Below are positions 10,063-28,510 of a DNA stretch of 64,000 bases, piece after piece. The notes under the pieces are model-generated. The model ran no database searches. It saw nothing but the letters and a program-made list of their open reading frames with translations, and was not told where the DNA came from. The stretch's first letter is position 1; every line of letters starts with the position of its first letter. Source of the stretch: Trogon surrucura (lineage: Eukaryota > Chordata > Aves > Trogoniformes > Trogonidae). A program made the translations under genes and the position numbers. The stretch is from NCBI GenBank assembly GCA_020746105.1, contig CM036658.1, positions 12,136,689 to 12,200,688 of the forward strand, in the 5' to 3' direction.

Positions 10063-13000
10063 ATTTTTCTTTTTTTTTTTTTTTAGTTGTGAAAAAGTAC
10101 ATTTGGATAGATCATTTGTGTGAGTGTATATTTAATATCTTAAGTACTTTTTGTACAAATGTAGTGAATCTTTCTAAGACAAGATTACTAATAGGAGTGT
10201 AGAGACAGGATTTGTTTGTAAGTAACCATTAAAGTATGTTTCAAACAAACACATTTGAGGATGAAATGTTTTTTGAATAGTTTGTGAAAACTAAGAAGTA
10301 CAAGATAAAAATGATAAAAATAATTATTTAAAGTAAGATTTCCTGCATGCTGATATGAAGTGTAGTTAAACCGTAATCTAATCACTTAAATTGGTCCACT
10401 GTGTTTTGTACAGTGTAGAAAAAGTATGATCTCTCTCAGCAGTTTTAAATAATGATAGCATCATATATTTTTTGCTGGCCCTCTTAAAATAAAAGAACCT
10501 TTCAATATAAATTACTTATATGTAAATCCCAAGTTTAGTGTACACTATGAAATGAGGATGTTCCTGTGGATTTACAGGTATCTTGAAGCTATCTTTCATA
10601 CATGTGTGTATCTGTCTCACTAAAAGATAATTTTTTTATTGTATATGACTTGCATATATTTTTTCTTAAACATTAAGAATTATCTCAGCAGCAGCTTTAT
10701 CTTTTGACAAAGCAGAGGACGTATTGTTATATGCTTGCATACGCTTTTCCTTGATGGGTGGCTAGCTGGGTAGTATAGAGAGATATGACTACTTACATTA
10801 GACAGCAGTGGGAGTCATCATGGTCCCTTGGGAGAGTCTAGCTGTTAGGGTGAAAGTTAGTTTTTAATATGTGGATGTAATTTTTAATAAATGCATGCTA
10901 TTCGCTGAAAAGCGTTCTGAAAAAATCTGGAGATGACTATATAAAAATAATATTTAGTTTAAGCATTATGTGAATGTTTATTTATTAGGCTCTCTACCAC
11001 TTCTTTGATACTGTAAAAATACTTTAATTTTATTGTTGGTATTAATTTCTACTGATACTTGTTGATAAATGTGATGGTTTTATGGAATTTTTCTTTGACA
11101 AATAGATTTTTCAGGCAATTTTTTTTGTTTTTTAAAGATTTTGGAAGGAACACCTTTATGTGGGTGCTTTAGAAAGAGTAAACCATGATTAAATGCTTCA
11201 GGTGATGATGCAACAAATATTGTAAAATACATAAAATGATTCAGGTTTTCTCTATGAGTATCAACATTTGTTGGAATGGTTACCTGTCTGGCAGTACTGT
11301 CTGAACAATTTGCTTCTTTTTTTTTTTTCACTTTTTCTCTCCTTTCTTCTCCTCTCCCATCTCTTCCCTTTTCTTCTGCCCTCTCCTCTCCTCTTTTCCT
11401 GGTTCGGGAATTTTTTTCCCATCTGAAATTGATATACCCATGTGACCAGGGGTTTAAATCTTGTTCAGTGGGCAAAACAGGTAAGACTTGCCTTAAACAA
11501 TTTTTGCCAGGTTATTATTGAGGTGAGCTGGGGAAGGGAGAAGGATTCAATTCTCAGCTGGAAGTCAAGCAGTTTAATTTTCAGTTTCTGTTTTGTGGCT
11601 TTGAGCAGGTACTTAATCTGTCGGTAGTTCAGTTACTGATAAATACATTAGGAAACCCTCCCAAGTCTTATTTCACTATTCAAAGCTCTAAAAAATTGTT
11701 TCAGGCATGCCCAGCTATTATAGTAATGGCATATTATTTTAACAAAACTGACGAGAATTCAAGGAATGTCCTTTTGTGTACAACACTGCAATATATAGAT
11801 TTATTTTGTAAACCTTTCATGCTTTTCCTGTTGCAATTCTTGCTTTGTCATTTTTTTCCTGTTTAAGAGATAAAACAGTTGTGTGGGTGTTATCTGTATT
11901 TACGTCTTACTTTCCTGGAGAGGGAGGCAGGAGTGGTAGATTTATGACTTGATATGACACTGCTAAGAAGATTCAGCTGGTGTGATTTGTCTTCAAGGAT
12001 CATACCTTTGCAGGAAAAAGTACAACATACGCTCTAATGTTATTTGGAACTTCTTTCTGAATATGCTAGTGTTGGGGGAGGAGCAGCAGTCTTCAAGCTC
12101 CAGAGGGGAGCAGAAAAATACAAGTGTAATTAAAGAGCCTCATAGCTGTTGAAAAAACCCACACTTCTGAAATATTTCCTAAGTGAAGAACAGTTTGGAT
12201 CACAGCATCTCTAGTTTGTTCAAACATCAGATTTGCTGTGTGTTTTAGAGTTTAAAATTGAAGCCATGTCAAGTCTCTTTGTTGCTAATCTGTGGTCCTG
12301 CTTTTGCCCAGTCTCCTTGCCTTGAGCATGTGTAGTGTTTTGAGTTTGGAGTAACCCTCCTGAATAGTAAGTTGTGAAAGTAGAAGAAAAGTGCTAGAAC
12401 ACTAGTTCCATTTGCTTACCAGATAAACAGATACAAACAGATTCCTGTGTAAGTGCTGAGTAGGGACCCTTGCAGGAGGTCCTAGATGAATAATTCCAAC
12501 CATGGGGATGAACAGGTGGTAGTTTCAGTTTACGAACAAAGGAATGAAGGTTCTTTGGGTAAGCCAGGCTCCTCTCCCCTTTTAGGATATGTCTGTACAT
12601 AGCAAATGATTGTAGCCTGGGAGCAATCAAGAGGCATGCATGCTCTCTTACTTTGGTTTAACCATTTTTAGTTGAATCTTGAGAGTGGTAGCTGATGGAT
12701 GGAGGATTTTGGTTTCAAGTTGGTAGCTGCAGAAGGAGCTCTGTTTAATCTCATTTTATGTGTGTGCATGTGCACATACACGCAAGAGGAAGAAGAGGAA
12801 GAAGTGTGGGCTCAAGCATTGGTGGATCAGTCCTTTGGGAGGACAGGCTTCCCTGAAATAAAAAAAAGTAATGTGTGCTGAGATGACAAGATACCCTGTG
12901 GAGGCTGTGAGAGCCAGATTACATCTAGATTATACGTGCAGTGCTGAATGGTGAATACAGTAGTAAATACAGAGTTTCTGGAATTTCTTTTTTAGTCTTG

Positions 13001-14000
13001 CAGGTTCATGGCAGTATTGTTTGCATTTTTGTTTGAGATAGAGAGCTCCCTTTTTGCCTTTCATTCCTGGCCGCTGTCTTAGTCCTTCATCTTTCTCACT
13101 TTCACCCTTGTGTTCTCCAAGTGAAAAAAAAGTCCTGACTGATAAGACCTTACCAGGGCTGGATCAGTTTAACAGGATTCTGTGCTTGTGTTTAGAATTC
13201 AGGTGACTGTAGTGTGTTCAGGAAGTATTAGTCTTGGTAAACTTAGACGTTGCCAAGGTAAACTTTTTAGAATTTTCCCCCTTGATAATCATGTGTATTA
13301 AGCTGAGGTTGTTGAAATAAGGACAAACAAATGGTGTTTCTGCTGCAACATTCAAACCAATGGACATGTAATGAGTGAGACAGCTGATCTCTAACTGGAC
13401 AAAGGGAGCTATGAATGTGTGACTGGAGCTGTGTACCCAAGCACTGAGCGCAGTTTTTGTGTCTTGGGAGAAAATTTTTATACTGTTTTGTTTTTTTTTT
13501 AATTTTTAAGGAAAAGATGGGGTTTCCCACTTGTAGTGTTCTTTCTATGTTTGTGGCTTCCTTTTACCTGTATCGGAGCTGCTAGTCTTAACTGTGGTCT
13601 CTTTTCTTGCTTTAAGAAGTCCCTGAAGGCAGTCTGTCTAAATATGGAAACACATTCTTTACAATTAAGTATGTTTACTGCTTACATGCCAGCACTTCAC
13701 ATGCAAGCATGAAATTCATGCATGTAATCCTGTAATTATATGTTCAGCTTTTGTAAGCGCTATTTCGGTGTGAACATGTTAAGGCCATCTTATTGTTGTT
13801 AATATAAATGCAGTTTCTGTTGAACATTGAGATGTTTAACATTGGGAAATGTAAATCAATTTGCTTTCTTTCAAAAACTCAGTAGTTAAGCGATTGCATT
13901 TTTTTGCAGTTCTCAGTGATGGTTTTTCTATAATTTCAAAATAATGATTTACATGGGAAAAATATATGTAACATTGATACAATTTTTTCTTTTCCTCCAG
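10063..14000 (+). other. AUH: AUH intron 1, second part
   Basis: AT-rich intronic DNA with no recognised gene. It contains a long T-run at 10069-10084, a polypyrimidine tract at 11306-11402 and a short GAG/GAA-rich purine patch near 12785-12805. The intron ends with a T/C-rich tract and 'cctccag' at 14000, a good 3' splice site. Confidence 0.75.
11306..11402 (+). repeat. Polypyrimidine (C/T) tract
   Basis: About 95 bases are almost entirely C and T on the + strand, rich in CTCTCC and CTTTTC units, with very few purines. It is not part of a recognised element. Tracts of this kind can form triplex (H-) DNA; here that is only a structural possibility. Confidence 0.8.
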
Positions 14001-14068
14001 GAATTGTGGTGCTTGGATTAAACAGATCTCATGCCAAGAATGCACTTAACAAAAATCTTATAAAAATG
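14001..14068 (+). CDS. AUH: AUH exon 2
   Basis: The exon completes codon 77 and encodes residues 77-99, GIVVLGLNRSHAKNALNKNL followed by IKM. This is the first beta strand and start of helix 1 of the crotonase (enoyl-CoA hydratase) fold, and it closely matches human [23 protein letters not shown]. Flanking splice sites are strong: 'tttcctccag' upstream and ATG|GTAAGT downstream. The exon is 68 bases, enters in phase 1 and leaves in phase 0. K94 and K98 lie where human AUH has the first lysines of the helix used for AU-rich RNA binding. Confidence 0.95.
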
Positions 14069-14165
14069 GTAAGTGAAAAGAATGATTTTTAGTATAAAGG
14101 TTAAATATTCAAATTAAGCACTTTACAAAGTGTTTGGTTATTTCCATTCCTCCTTTTCTCTGTAG
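14069..14165 (+). other. AUH: AUH intron 2, only 97 bases
   Basis: A very short intron with canonical GTAAGT donor and 'cttttctctgtag' acceptor. It separates exon 2 and exon 3, which together encode the RNA-binding helix. Its size contrasts sharply with the neighbouring introns of 7.6 and 29.9 kb. Confidence 0.93.
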
Positions 14166-20406
<6,241 letters not shown>

Positions 20407-21956
20407 GTGTATTGATTTTACATGTCAAGATTTTGATAGCAGGGGGTTCAGCCTCTGTGAAAAGAGAACGGGAGTTGTCGCTATGTCGAACACAGTGAAC
20501 TCCATCTGGCTCCAAAACAGACCCATGGCTGTCCGTCAACGCTGAGCCCATCAGCAGGGCTGGTGATTCCTCTGTAATAACATATTTAGGAAATATAAAA
20601 CATGTGCAACAGATGTGAGAGAGAGGAGTGAGAAAAAATGTGAGGGAAACAGCCCTGCAGACACCAAGGTCAGTAAGAAGGAAGGGGAGTACGTGCTGCA
20701 AGCGCCTTGTGGCCCAAGGAGAGGACAATGGCGAAGCAGATTGTCCTCTGCAGCTCATGAAGGGCCACTCTGGAGCTGATATCAACCATAGAGGCTGGGG
20801 AGAACCCCATGCTGAAGCAGGTGGACATGCCCTTGTGAGATTTTAACCCAAGGGCTTAAGGATGCAGGTGTCTGCTTATCTCTTGTGCAGACTCGGAATG
20901 GAGATCAGCAAGGCCTGCACAGTGAGAAACAGCTGAAGAAGGGAGTCTTGTGGTGCCAGGACAGCCCTGTTTTGGCTAAAGAGTGTGGACAGACACCCAA
21001 GACAGGGATGCCTTCTTGGTAAGAATTGTGCTTTCACCTTTTTGATGACAGATACCCGGGATAGCATTTTGCTAGCGTTATTATCGCTTATTAGCACTAT
21101 TGCAGTGAGTCTGTTTATCAACAGTAGTCCCAAATCTGTTACACCTGTCCCTTTAATAAACTACCTATTCTTCACTGTCTTGCAGATTGTCTCAGTTTAA
21201 GTCCTTGATGGCGCTCTGAAACAGGCAAGCACTTAGCTCTGGTAAGTGGCTGTGCAAATAAACAGAAGGGTCTCCCTCAGCCACCTACCTTTTCATGTGA
21301 CAGGTCTGAAGTAAGCTGTAGCCCATGAAGAGCTGGCTCAGGAGCAAGTTCTTGGCAAGAGCTGTGACCTGTGGAGAGCAGCCTATGCAGGAGCAGATTT
21401 TCAGGTTATGCAGGGACCCACACTGGAGTAGTCTATTTCTGAAGGACTGTACCGTGTGGAAAGGATCCATGCTGAAGCATTTGTTTAAGAACTTCAGCTC
21501 ATGGGAAAGACCCACGTTAGAGTTGTTCGTAAAAGACTGTATCCTGTGGGAGGGAACCTGTGATACAGCAGGGGAAAAGTCTAAGGAGGAAGGAGTTGCA
21601 GAGATGAAATGTTGTGGTCTTATTGCATCCTCTGCTCCTCATCCTCCCTATTCTACTCAGCAGTGGCGAAAGAAGTAGAAGAGTTACTAGTGAAGTTGAG
21701 CCAGGGAAGAACGAAGGGTGGGGAAAGATGTTTTTAGTTTTTTGTTTCTCATTATCCAAGTCTTATTTTTAATTGGCAATAAATTAAATGTATCTTTCTT
21801 GAGTCTTTTTTGCCCCTAATGGTAACTGGTGAGTGATCTCCCTATGCTTATCTTGACCATGAGTTTTTCACTGTATTTTCTCCTCCATTTTACTGAGAAG
21901 AAGTGAGAAAATGGCTTGGTGGGCACCTGACAGCCAGCCAAAGTTAACCCACCATG
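20407..21956 (+). mobile_element. Solo ERVL-type LTR carrying a second LTR inside it
   Basis: The LTR starts TGTATTGATT with a decayed form of the common avian beginning (TGTGTTGG...GGTAGCAGGGGG) and ends 'gttaacccaccatg'. Ordered landmarks are 'gctgagcccatcagc' near 20541, 'tgcagacaccaaggtcagt' near 20655, a run of 'acccacactggag'-like units at about 21,330-21,560, an AATAAA-like site near 21778, and 'gagtgatctccctatgcttatctt' near 21831. Imperfect 5-base flanks (accag / tccag) fit the ERVL target-duplication size. The host LTR is interrupted between about 20,836 and 21,300 by another LTR. No internal viral genes are present. It is an old, broken fossil. Confidence 0.8.
20836..21300 (+). mobile_element. 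LTR nested within the ERVL-type LTR, likely class II (ERVK-like)
   Basis: The order of ERVL LTR blocks is broken between 'caggtggacatgcc' and 'tctgaagtaagctgtag'. The intervening ~460 bases carry features of an avian class II LTR: 'gcgttattatcgcttattagc' near 21077, 'gtctgtttatcaacagtag' near 21110, and a TTTAATAAA polyadenylation signal near 21152. The exact ends and target duplication are not clear, so boundaries are approximate. Being inside the other LTR, it inserted later. Confidence 0.6.
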
Positions 21957-24070
21957 TCCAGTTATTGTTGATTTTCAAAAATCAGATTGAGGTGAGACCT
22001 TTATTCTTGAGGAACTGTGAAATTGAGATCATGTGATGTCTTGAAGGAACTTGCTTATAAAATAGGCTAAAGAAGTCAGGAAACTTTCTCTCCAGTTGAG
22101 CAAGTAGTAATCAGTACTGTGTAATTACTACTGTACAGAAGCTGAAGTGGTTTAACTTCAACAGGAGAGATTAAATCTGTAGCTGCCTAGTTTGTTCTTC
22201 CGTTTCTTACTTGAGATACAAGACACTTTTCATCAGGCATGTGCAGGACATCTGTTGAGATGTCTCTTTCTTCCTACATTGTGTGCTCTAAACGCTTGTC
22301 TGTGAAATATTTTGTGTCTCTCCTATGGTTTTTAAGTTCTCTGATGACAACTTTAGTTTAGTTACTCCTTTCATGCCAGTAGCAATTTATAAAACCATGA
22401 TATTTCTGTCTATGAGAGACTCCGTTCTTTCAGTGATTGAAGACTATTTTATTTGAAAGTGTTTTCAACCAGTGTGATTTTGTATCGAAGTTTTTTGTAG
22501 GCTCTTGTGCAAGTAGAGACATCTTTAATCATAGCTAGTATTGCCACAGCATAAATAGTAAAAAAAGTTTGTGGTAGTTGGTTGTATTCAGCTGGGATGC
22601 TGGTTGTGGATATTTCCATGCAATTTTTCTTCCTTTTTTGGTCTTGAATGAACTGTAGACTGTAACTCACTGTGATTTGTGAGCACAACGCTGATGAAAA
22701 ACAAATTTAAGATCAGGCTATTAGTGACGCATGAATTATGAAAACCGGGTAGAAAGCTGTCTTTTTAGCAGTTTTTTCCCTTGATTGATGTAATCTTGAG
22801 ATTTGCCTTTTCAAGCTGATGAAACAGAACGTCTGACCATTCGTTCTCGTGTGTGACTTGTTGCATCTGATCGAGAAATGGAAATATGAAAGGTTAAATT
22901 ATCCCAACAATACAAGCATTCTTCTTTCTCCTTCTCCATCTTGGACCTGAGATTAATGCTATTACTGAAGATTTACCTAAAAATTGGAATCTATCTGTGT
23001 TGGTCCTCTGGCAGTGTGGTGATTGTTGCCAAGCAGAACCAGCGGTTTTGTGGACAGTGACTTAGCAGTAATGATCCAGCTAGTGCTTCACTAGTGTAAC
23101 ACTTACCTGAGGTTGGACTCGACAATGCAATCCCATGAAACTACAAACGAACGCCTACTTCAGTTATTTGAAGTGTGGGCTATTTTACGTGATGGTTATC
23201 TGTCTGTAAAACTAACATTAAGCAACAAATACTATACTTCGTGTCATTCAGCTGTCTTGTGTGTGCTGGAAGGCATAAAGACAGAATTAAAGTGTATCTT
23301 TGGCTGCTGGAGAACATAGTGAGGTTATGGTTAAGTTTTAGTTGCCAGAGTTGTTCTCCAGGGTGTCTTGTCTTTTGAGTAACTGTACAGAAAACAGAGG
23401 GAGACAAGTATCTGAAGGACACACATGGCCATTTTTAGTTTAAATTTAGTTTGTACTAAGCTGAGTGAAAATTCTGAAAGTGCAGCTTGTGGGTTTGTTT
23501 TTTTTTTGTTTTTTTTTTAAATAAAATAGAAAATAGAGGGTTTGGACCTAACCTTAGGCCTAAGACTTTTACGACCAAATGACTGAATGTGGCTTCATTA
23601 ATGGGAATAAATATAACCATATAGCTTGAGAGTAAGCAATTGAATAGGATCCTAAACAGTTGGAGAACTTCTGCAATTTTGTGAGATACTTGAAACTGGT
23701 ACAATGCTTGGGTGGTTACAGAAACGACATAGAAGCCTCCTGAGCAGAAATTTGTAGTGACTTGGTGTGCAAACTTGACACAAGTAGGAGCTGTGGAGAA
23801 GCATCTTCAAGTGTGTCCCAGAATTGAAATGAAATTGAAATGAAAAGTGACATCTTGTCAAGATGATTATGAAGCAGTGAAAAGCACCTCACTTGAGTCC
23901 CTAGAATAGGTATGTGCATGCAGACATTACTTAATGTGCTATAATGAATTTTCAAATAATGCAGTGTTCTGGAGTGGGGTTTACCAGAACAGACTAATTT
24001 AAAATGGAAAATAGACCAGATGGGTGCAGAGCATTTTATATTGGGAAAACTGTGTTCTGCTGTGGATCTA
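21957..24070 (+). other. AUH: AUH intron 3 segment, nothing recognised
   Basis: AT-rich intronic DNA between two LTRs. A T-run mix lies at about 23,500-23,520. No coding similarity, repeat family or RNA gene was recognised. Confidence 0.6.
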
Positions 24071-25233
24071 TGTTTTGGTTTGGCCTGGCCAGATTTCAGC
24101 GGCGGGGGGGGAGCTGCAGGGTGGCTTCTGCAAGAAGCTGCTAGAAGCTCCCCAAGATTGATAGAGCCAATGCCAGCCGGCTACAAAGAGGGATCCGCCG
24201 CTGGCCAAGGCTGAGCCTATCAGTAAGGTGATAGCAGAGGAACGCCTCTGTGAAAAACATATTTAAGAATGGGGAAAAGAACTGCGCCATAACAGCTGGC
24301 ACAGAGATGGAGGAGTGAGAATCTGTGCAGACACCAAGGTCAGTGAAGAAGGAGTGGGGGGAGGATGGGCTCCAGGCACCGGAGCAGAAGGAGTCCCCCG
24401 GGTCTGTGGTGAAGACCATGGTGAAGCGGGTTGTGCCCCTGCAGCCCATGGGCGAGGTGCAGAAGTCCACCGTGAGGATCACCGCGTAGATGTCCACCGA
24501 GGACTCCACGCCGTGTGGGTGGATTGCCTGAAAGTGGACTGTAGCCCGTGGGAAGCAGCATCAGAGCAAGTTGCTGCCGGAACCTGTAGCCCGTGGAAGA
24601 GGGAATGCCCACGCTGGAGCAGGTTGGCCGGTGGGACTTTTGGGACACTGCGGGTGGCTCACGCTGGAGCAGTTTCCCCCGAAGGACTGCGCCTCAGACT
24701 CACGAGGGGTGGGCTGCCCCTTGTGAGGTGTCTCACGTTGGGCAGTTTGTGATGAATTGCCCTTCGTGGGACGACTCACACTGGAGAAGAGAGCATGAAG
24801 CTTGTCTCCCATGAGAGGGACCCCACAGTGGCCCTGGGGAAGAGTGAAGAGTCCTCCCCCGGAGTGAAGAAACGGTGGAACCAACGTCGGATGAACTGAC
24901 CGCAGCCCCCATTCCCTGTCCCCCTGCGCCGCTCGGGGGGAGGAGGTGGAGAAACCAGGATTGATGTTAAGCCCGGGAAGAAGGGAGGGATGGGGGGAAG
25001 GTGTTCTGTTTGCTAAGATCTGTTTGCTCTTTCCCACTTCTCACTACTCCTCTCTGATTAGTTCTCTTAATAAATGTACCTAATCTCCCCAAAACTGAGT
25101 CTGTTTTGCCCGGGACGGTAAATGAGGGTGATCTCCCTGTCCTTATCTCAAAACCCTGAACCCTTGGAAATATTTTCTCCCCCTGTTCAGCAGTGAAGGG
25201 GGGAGTGAGAGAGTGGCTGTGTGGGTACCTTCA
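24071..25233 (+). mobile_element. Solo ERVL-type LTR, GC-rich, with internal tandem units
   Basis: The LTR starts TGTTTTGGTTTGGCC. It shares its block order with the 20.4 kb LTR: 'ggctgagcctatcag' near 24209, 'tgcagacaccaaggtcagtg' at 24327, minisatellite-like units at about 24,420-24,830, TTAATAAA near 25068, and 'gtctgttttgcccgggacgg' followed by 'gagggtgatctccctgtcc' near 25100-25142. The right end is approximately 25233. It is about 1.16 kb and much less decayed than the 20.4 kb copy, keeping many CpGs. The open frames inside it on both strands are composition effects, not genes. Confidence 0.82.
24420..24830 (+). repeat. Diverged minisatellite inside the LTR
   Basis: Short units built around 'cccgtgg', 'cacgctggagcag' and 'gaaggactg' recur irregularly about every 50-70 bases. 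Clear examples lie at 24583-24600, 24610-24622, 24661-24673 and 24776-24786. This tandem zone is characteristic of this avian LTR type and largely explains its length differences between copies. Confidence 0.65.
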
Positions 25234-26361
25234 ACTTAGGTAGTTGAATAATTTGTTTTCCCAGTCCCTCTTACAAAGTGATTTTGCTTTCTTGTTAAAA
25301 ACCATCTCCAAATCTTTATTTCGATATTTAGAGAATAAGCAGAAATAGTTTTTCTCTGTAATTGTAATATTTTTTTAATATACTTCTCTAAAGTTTGATA
25401 TACAGATGTCTTTGGTGATGTAACTGGGTTATTGAAGTTTATATGGATTGGAAATGCATTTTTCAATAGCTATATTATGTATCTATTGAAATTGCAGTGC
25501 ATTTAAGTTGATTTAAAAATGTATTCTGTAGTACTTCTGTCAGGTTTACATAAACCCTTTTTTCCTGAGTTGCTCGTGTAGGTGACTTCTTGCATTTCGT
25601 ATGCTTGTTACAGTTAGATTTGACTTTTGGAATCTTGTCCTTGCGACATTGCTTAGGACTGCATAGGAGCTGTGTTGAACTTTGCGTACAGCTACTTGCC
25701 TAAATGCATCAAATTTATTATTCCCTTTTCTGTCCTGTATCATTGACATTTGTAATTAGATGCCTATTGGTGTACATGACAGCAAGAAATTTTTGTAACC
25801 ACTGCTGTATGTAATATGAACCTGTAATATGTAATATGCACAGATGAACTTGATTGTAGTAAAAAAGGGCTTTTCTGGGAACCTGCATAAATATTACCAA
25901 AGCAGTTCTGATGTCTCTGTGTGCATATTGAAGCCTGGTGACTGCAAGACTAAGGGCTGCTGAAGTCTTTGGTCTGTCAGGGTAGAGTAGTGGAGGCCAT
26001 GCTGCATCTGAACAGCCTTTGTTTCTGTGGAAGTGAGTGAAGTATTCCTGGTATGCTTGAGATTCTTTTGTTCATGAAAATCCTTATAGAATGTAATTTG
26101 TTATCTTTAAGCAAGCTAAGGGCAATGTAGATTCCTGCAGGTATATAGAGGGAGTTAAGTGTTGATTTAGTATCTAAAGCTACAGGAATATCTGTGCAGT
26201 TTCCACTGCTGTCTTTGGCCTCTTTTAAGTCAGAAGACAGTTCAAGTGGGTCCTGTGAGATCCTTGTATGTATCGTCTTTCAGTAGCTCCCTGTAGGTAT
26301 TTTTGAGGTATTTTGGCTTGTTGTGGTTCATCTATGGGCTAACAATTGCTTTGAGTACAAA
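25234..26361 (+). other. AUH: AUH intron 3 segment, nothing recognised
   Basis: AT-rich intronic DNA between LTR fossils, with no recognised gene, RNA or repeat family. Confidence 0.6.
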
Positions 26362-26868
26362 TGGTCTTAGCTTGACTGAAATGGAGCTAATATTCTTTAT
26401 AGCAGCCCTTATGGTGCTGTGTTTGAGAGTGATGACCGAAGCAGCAATGATGAGACACCAGTGTTTTAGCTGTCACTGAAGAGTGCTTGCACAGCATCAA
26501 GGGCTCCCTCTGCTTCTCATTCTGCCGGTGAGTCAGCTGAGGGTGGGCAAGAGGCTGGGAGGGGACACAGCTGACCTGAAATCAAGCAAGGCAATGTTCT
26601 GTAACATATGATGTCACACTCAGCAATAAAACTGGGGAGTCATTTTTGCAAATGACACTGGTGAAGCATTGGTTTCCCTGGTGGTGGATGATTGCTTTTG
26701 CATCATTTGTATTCTTCTCTTTTAGCTCTTGCGCTGATTTAAAACTCCCTTTATCTCAATGCAAGAGGTGTGGTTTTTTTTTTCTTTTTCCCTGCTTTTG
26801 CTGTTCCGTTTCTCTTCTCCATCCTGCTGGTGGGGGCTTATCTGCCAGCCAGTGTCAAACCCAGTACA
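26362..26868 (+). mobile_element. Solo LTR, avian ERVL-like, decayed
   Basis: The block order matches the LTR type seen at 57.5 kb: 'ctgaaatggagctaat', 'cttgcacagcatcaagg', 'gctgagggtgggcaagaggctggg', 'ggggacacagctgacctgaa', 'aacatatgatgtcac' followed by the TATA-like 'cagcaataaaactgggg', then a pyrimidine-rich part and 'ccagccagtgtcaaaccc'. The direct repeat gtacaaa occurs at 26355-26361 and 26864-26870, consistent with a target duplication that partly coincides with the LTR end. No internal region is present. It is a solo LTR fossil in sense orientation to AUH. Confidence 0.75.
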
Positions 26869-28180
26869 AAACTATAGTTTTGTGTGACAATAGCAATGAA
26901 ATCTTGAATCATGCTGGGGTAGCTCCCAAAATGTCCTATATGATAATAAATACCAACATTATTGTAATGTTACCATACTTTTAACTTTGCTAGAGGGATG
27001 TTTGAAGTCACTTTAAGCCTGTTCCAACAGGTGCACCAGAGCGTTATTCTTTTTTTCCCATTCTATTTTCAGACTGCAGTGGTGAACTCTTAAAAAGAGT
27101 TCAGTATTTAGGGAGGCGCTCTTTAGTTATTTTTAATCCAAAAGTATCTTTAGCTCTATTCAGGTAGAAACACAAGTTTTATAAAAGGATCCTTTTTATA
27201 CTTCAAGCCCTTCGTGGCTGGGAGATGTGCAAACTTTGAGAGATGCCTTATGGGCATTATTCCTCTCACTGCTTTATGTGTGGACAGTTGCATTTTCTAC
27301 TGGAGTCTGGAATTGCACTGCTTTAGAGTGTTAGGTGTTAGATTACTAGTTAGAGATACATTCCTAAATTATGGAATTATGCTCGTTTGTCTCTATAGGC
27401 CTGCATCAGCATTGTGCTTTTGCTTGAAGTTTTTTATCTCTGTATGTAAGAGTGAAGAGTTTTTGGTTTGGGTTTTTGGGTTTTTTTTTTGAGATCTCTT
27501 GAAAACTGGATTAGTATCCTCATCTGTATTAAGACAATTCAGGAACTTCATCTGTCTTTCCAATATGCTGGTACACCTTGGTAATAAATATGTTTTGTGT
27601 TCCCAAGACATATTTTGAAATGGAATTGCCTTTATTGCACAGAAAATACAGAGGAGTTCATTAGGCAGAATTCTGCCATTTAGTAATATGAAGCTGTTCA
27701 TGGTTTGGTGATGGTAACAGGTCAGTAAGGGTGTTGAGCAGTTTGGTTGACTCTAGCATGATGCCAAACACATTTTAACATGATTATGATGGTGGCTATT
27801 TTAGTTCATGTAATTCTCACTCTTCTCATCGTCTTCAAATATTGGTTGAAAGAAGCAATCTGATCTTTATTATGTGTAAATTCCATGTCTGTCGTAGACT
27901 CCCCTACATCTTCTCAAAAGCTGCAAACTTAGTTTCGGATGTTGGCTAGACCTGTTGCTAAAGTTTCAGGACATGCATATGGATTCATTTTTTGTCAGAA
28001 GTTACATTCTCTTGTCTATGCTCCATCTAAAATAGTTAAAAACTGTGTGCTTTTGAAGTGGCTAAACCCAGGTGAAGATCACTTTAACGGAAAGACACAG
28101 ATTATCAATTAGCCTTGTTAATACTAAATTGATGAGATTAACTTCTATTATGTACTTCTGAACATTTCACTTACCAAATG
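26869..28180 (+). other. AUH: AUH intron 3 segment, nothing recognised
   Basis: AT-rich intronic DNA without recognisable gene, RNA or repeat family. Confidence 0.6.
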
Positions 28181-28510
28181 GTGACCTCATAAATGTTTAT
28201 AAATACGTCAAGGGGGAGTGTCAGGAGGATGGACCCAGGCTCTTTTCAGCAATGTCCAATGACAGGACAAGGGGCAATGGGTTCAAGCTGGAACACAGGA
28301 GGTTCCACAAAAATATTAGGAAAAACTTTTTCACTGTGAGGGTGCCAGAACCCTGGCACAGGCTGCCCGGGGAGGTTGTGGAGTCTCCTTCTCTGCAGAC
28401 ATTCAAAACCCACCTGGACACATTCCTGTGTGACCTACTGTAGGTGATCCTGCTGGACTAGAAGATCTTTTGAGGTCCCTTCCAGCCCCTAATGTTCTGT
28501 GATTCTGTGG
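28181..28510 (+). mobile_element. CR1 LINE 3' end
   Basis: A 5'-truncated CR1 in + orientation with 'gtgacctcataaatg', 'gacaggacaaggggcaatggg' and 'gcccggggaggttgtggag' blocks and a well-kept tail 'cctaatgttctgtgattctgtgg'. A 63-codon open frame from 28252 reads the CR1 ORF2 C-terminus ([20 protein letters not shown]). It is relatively young-looking compared with the tail at 30.4 kb. Confidence 0.93.

Noticed and set aside
24315-24752. 145-codon + strand open frame and overlapping minus-strand frames
   Set aside because: They lie wholly within an ERVL-type LTR and its minisatellite; no protein similarity is seen, so they are composition effects.
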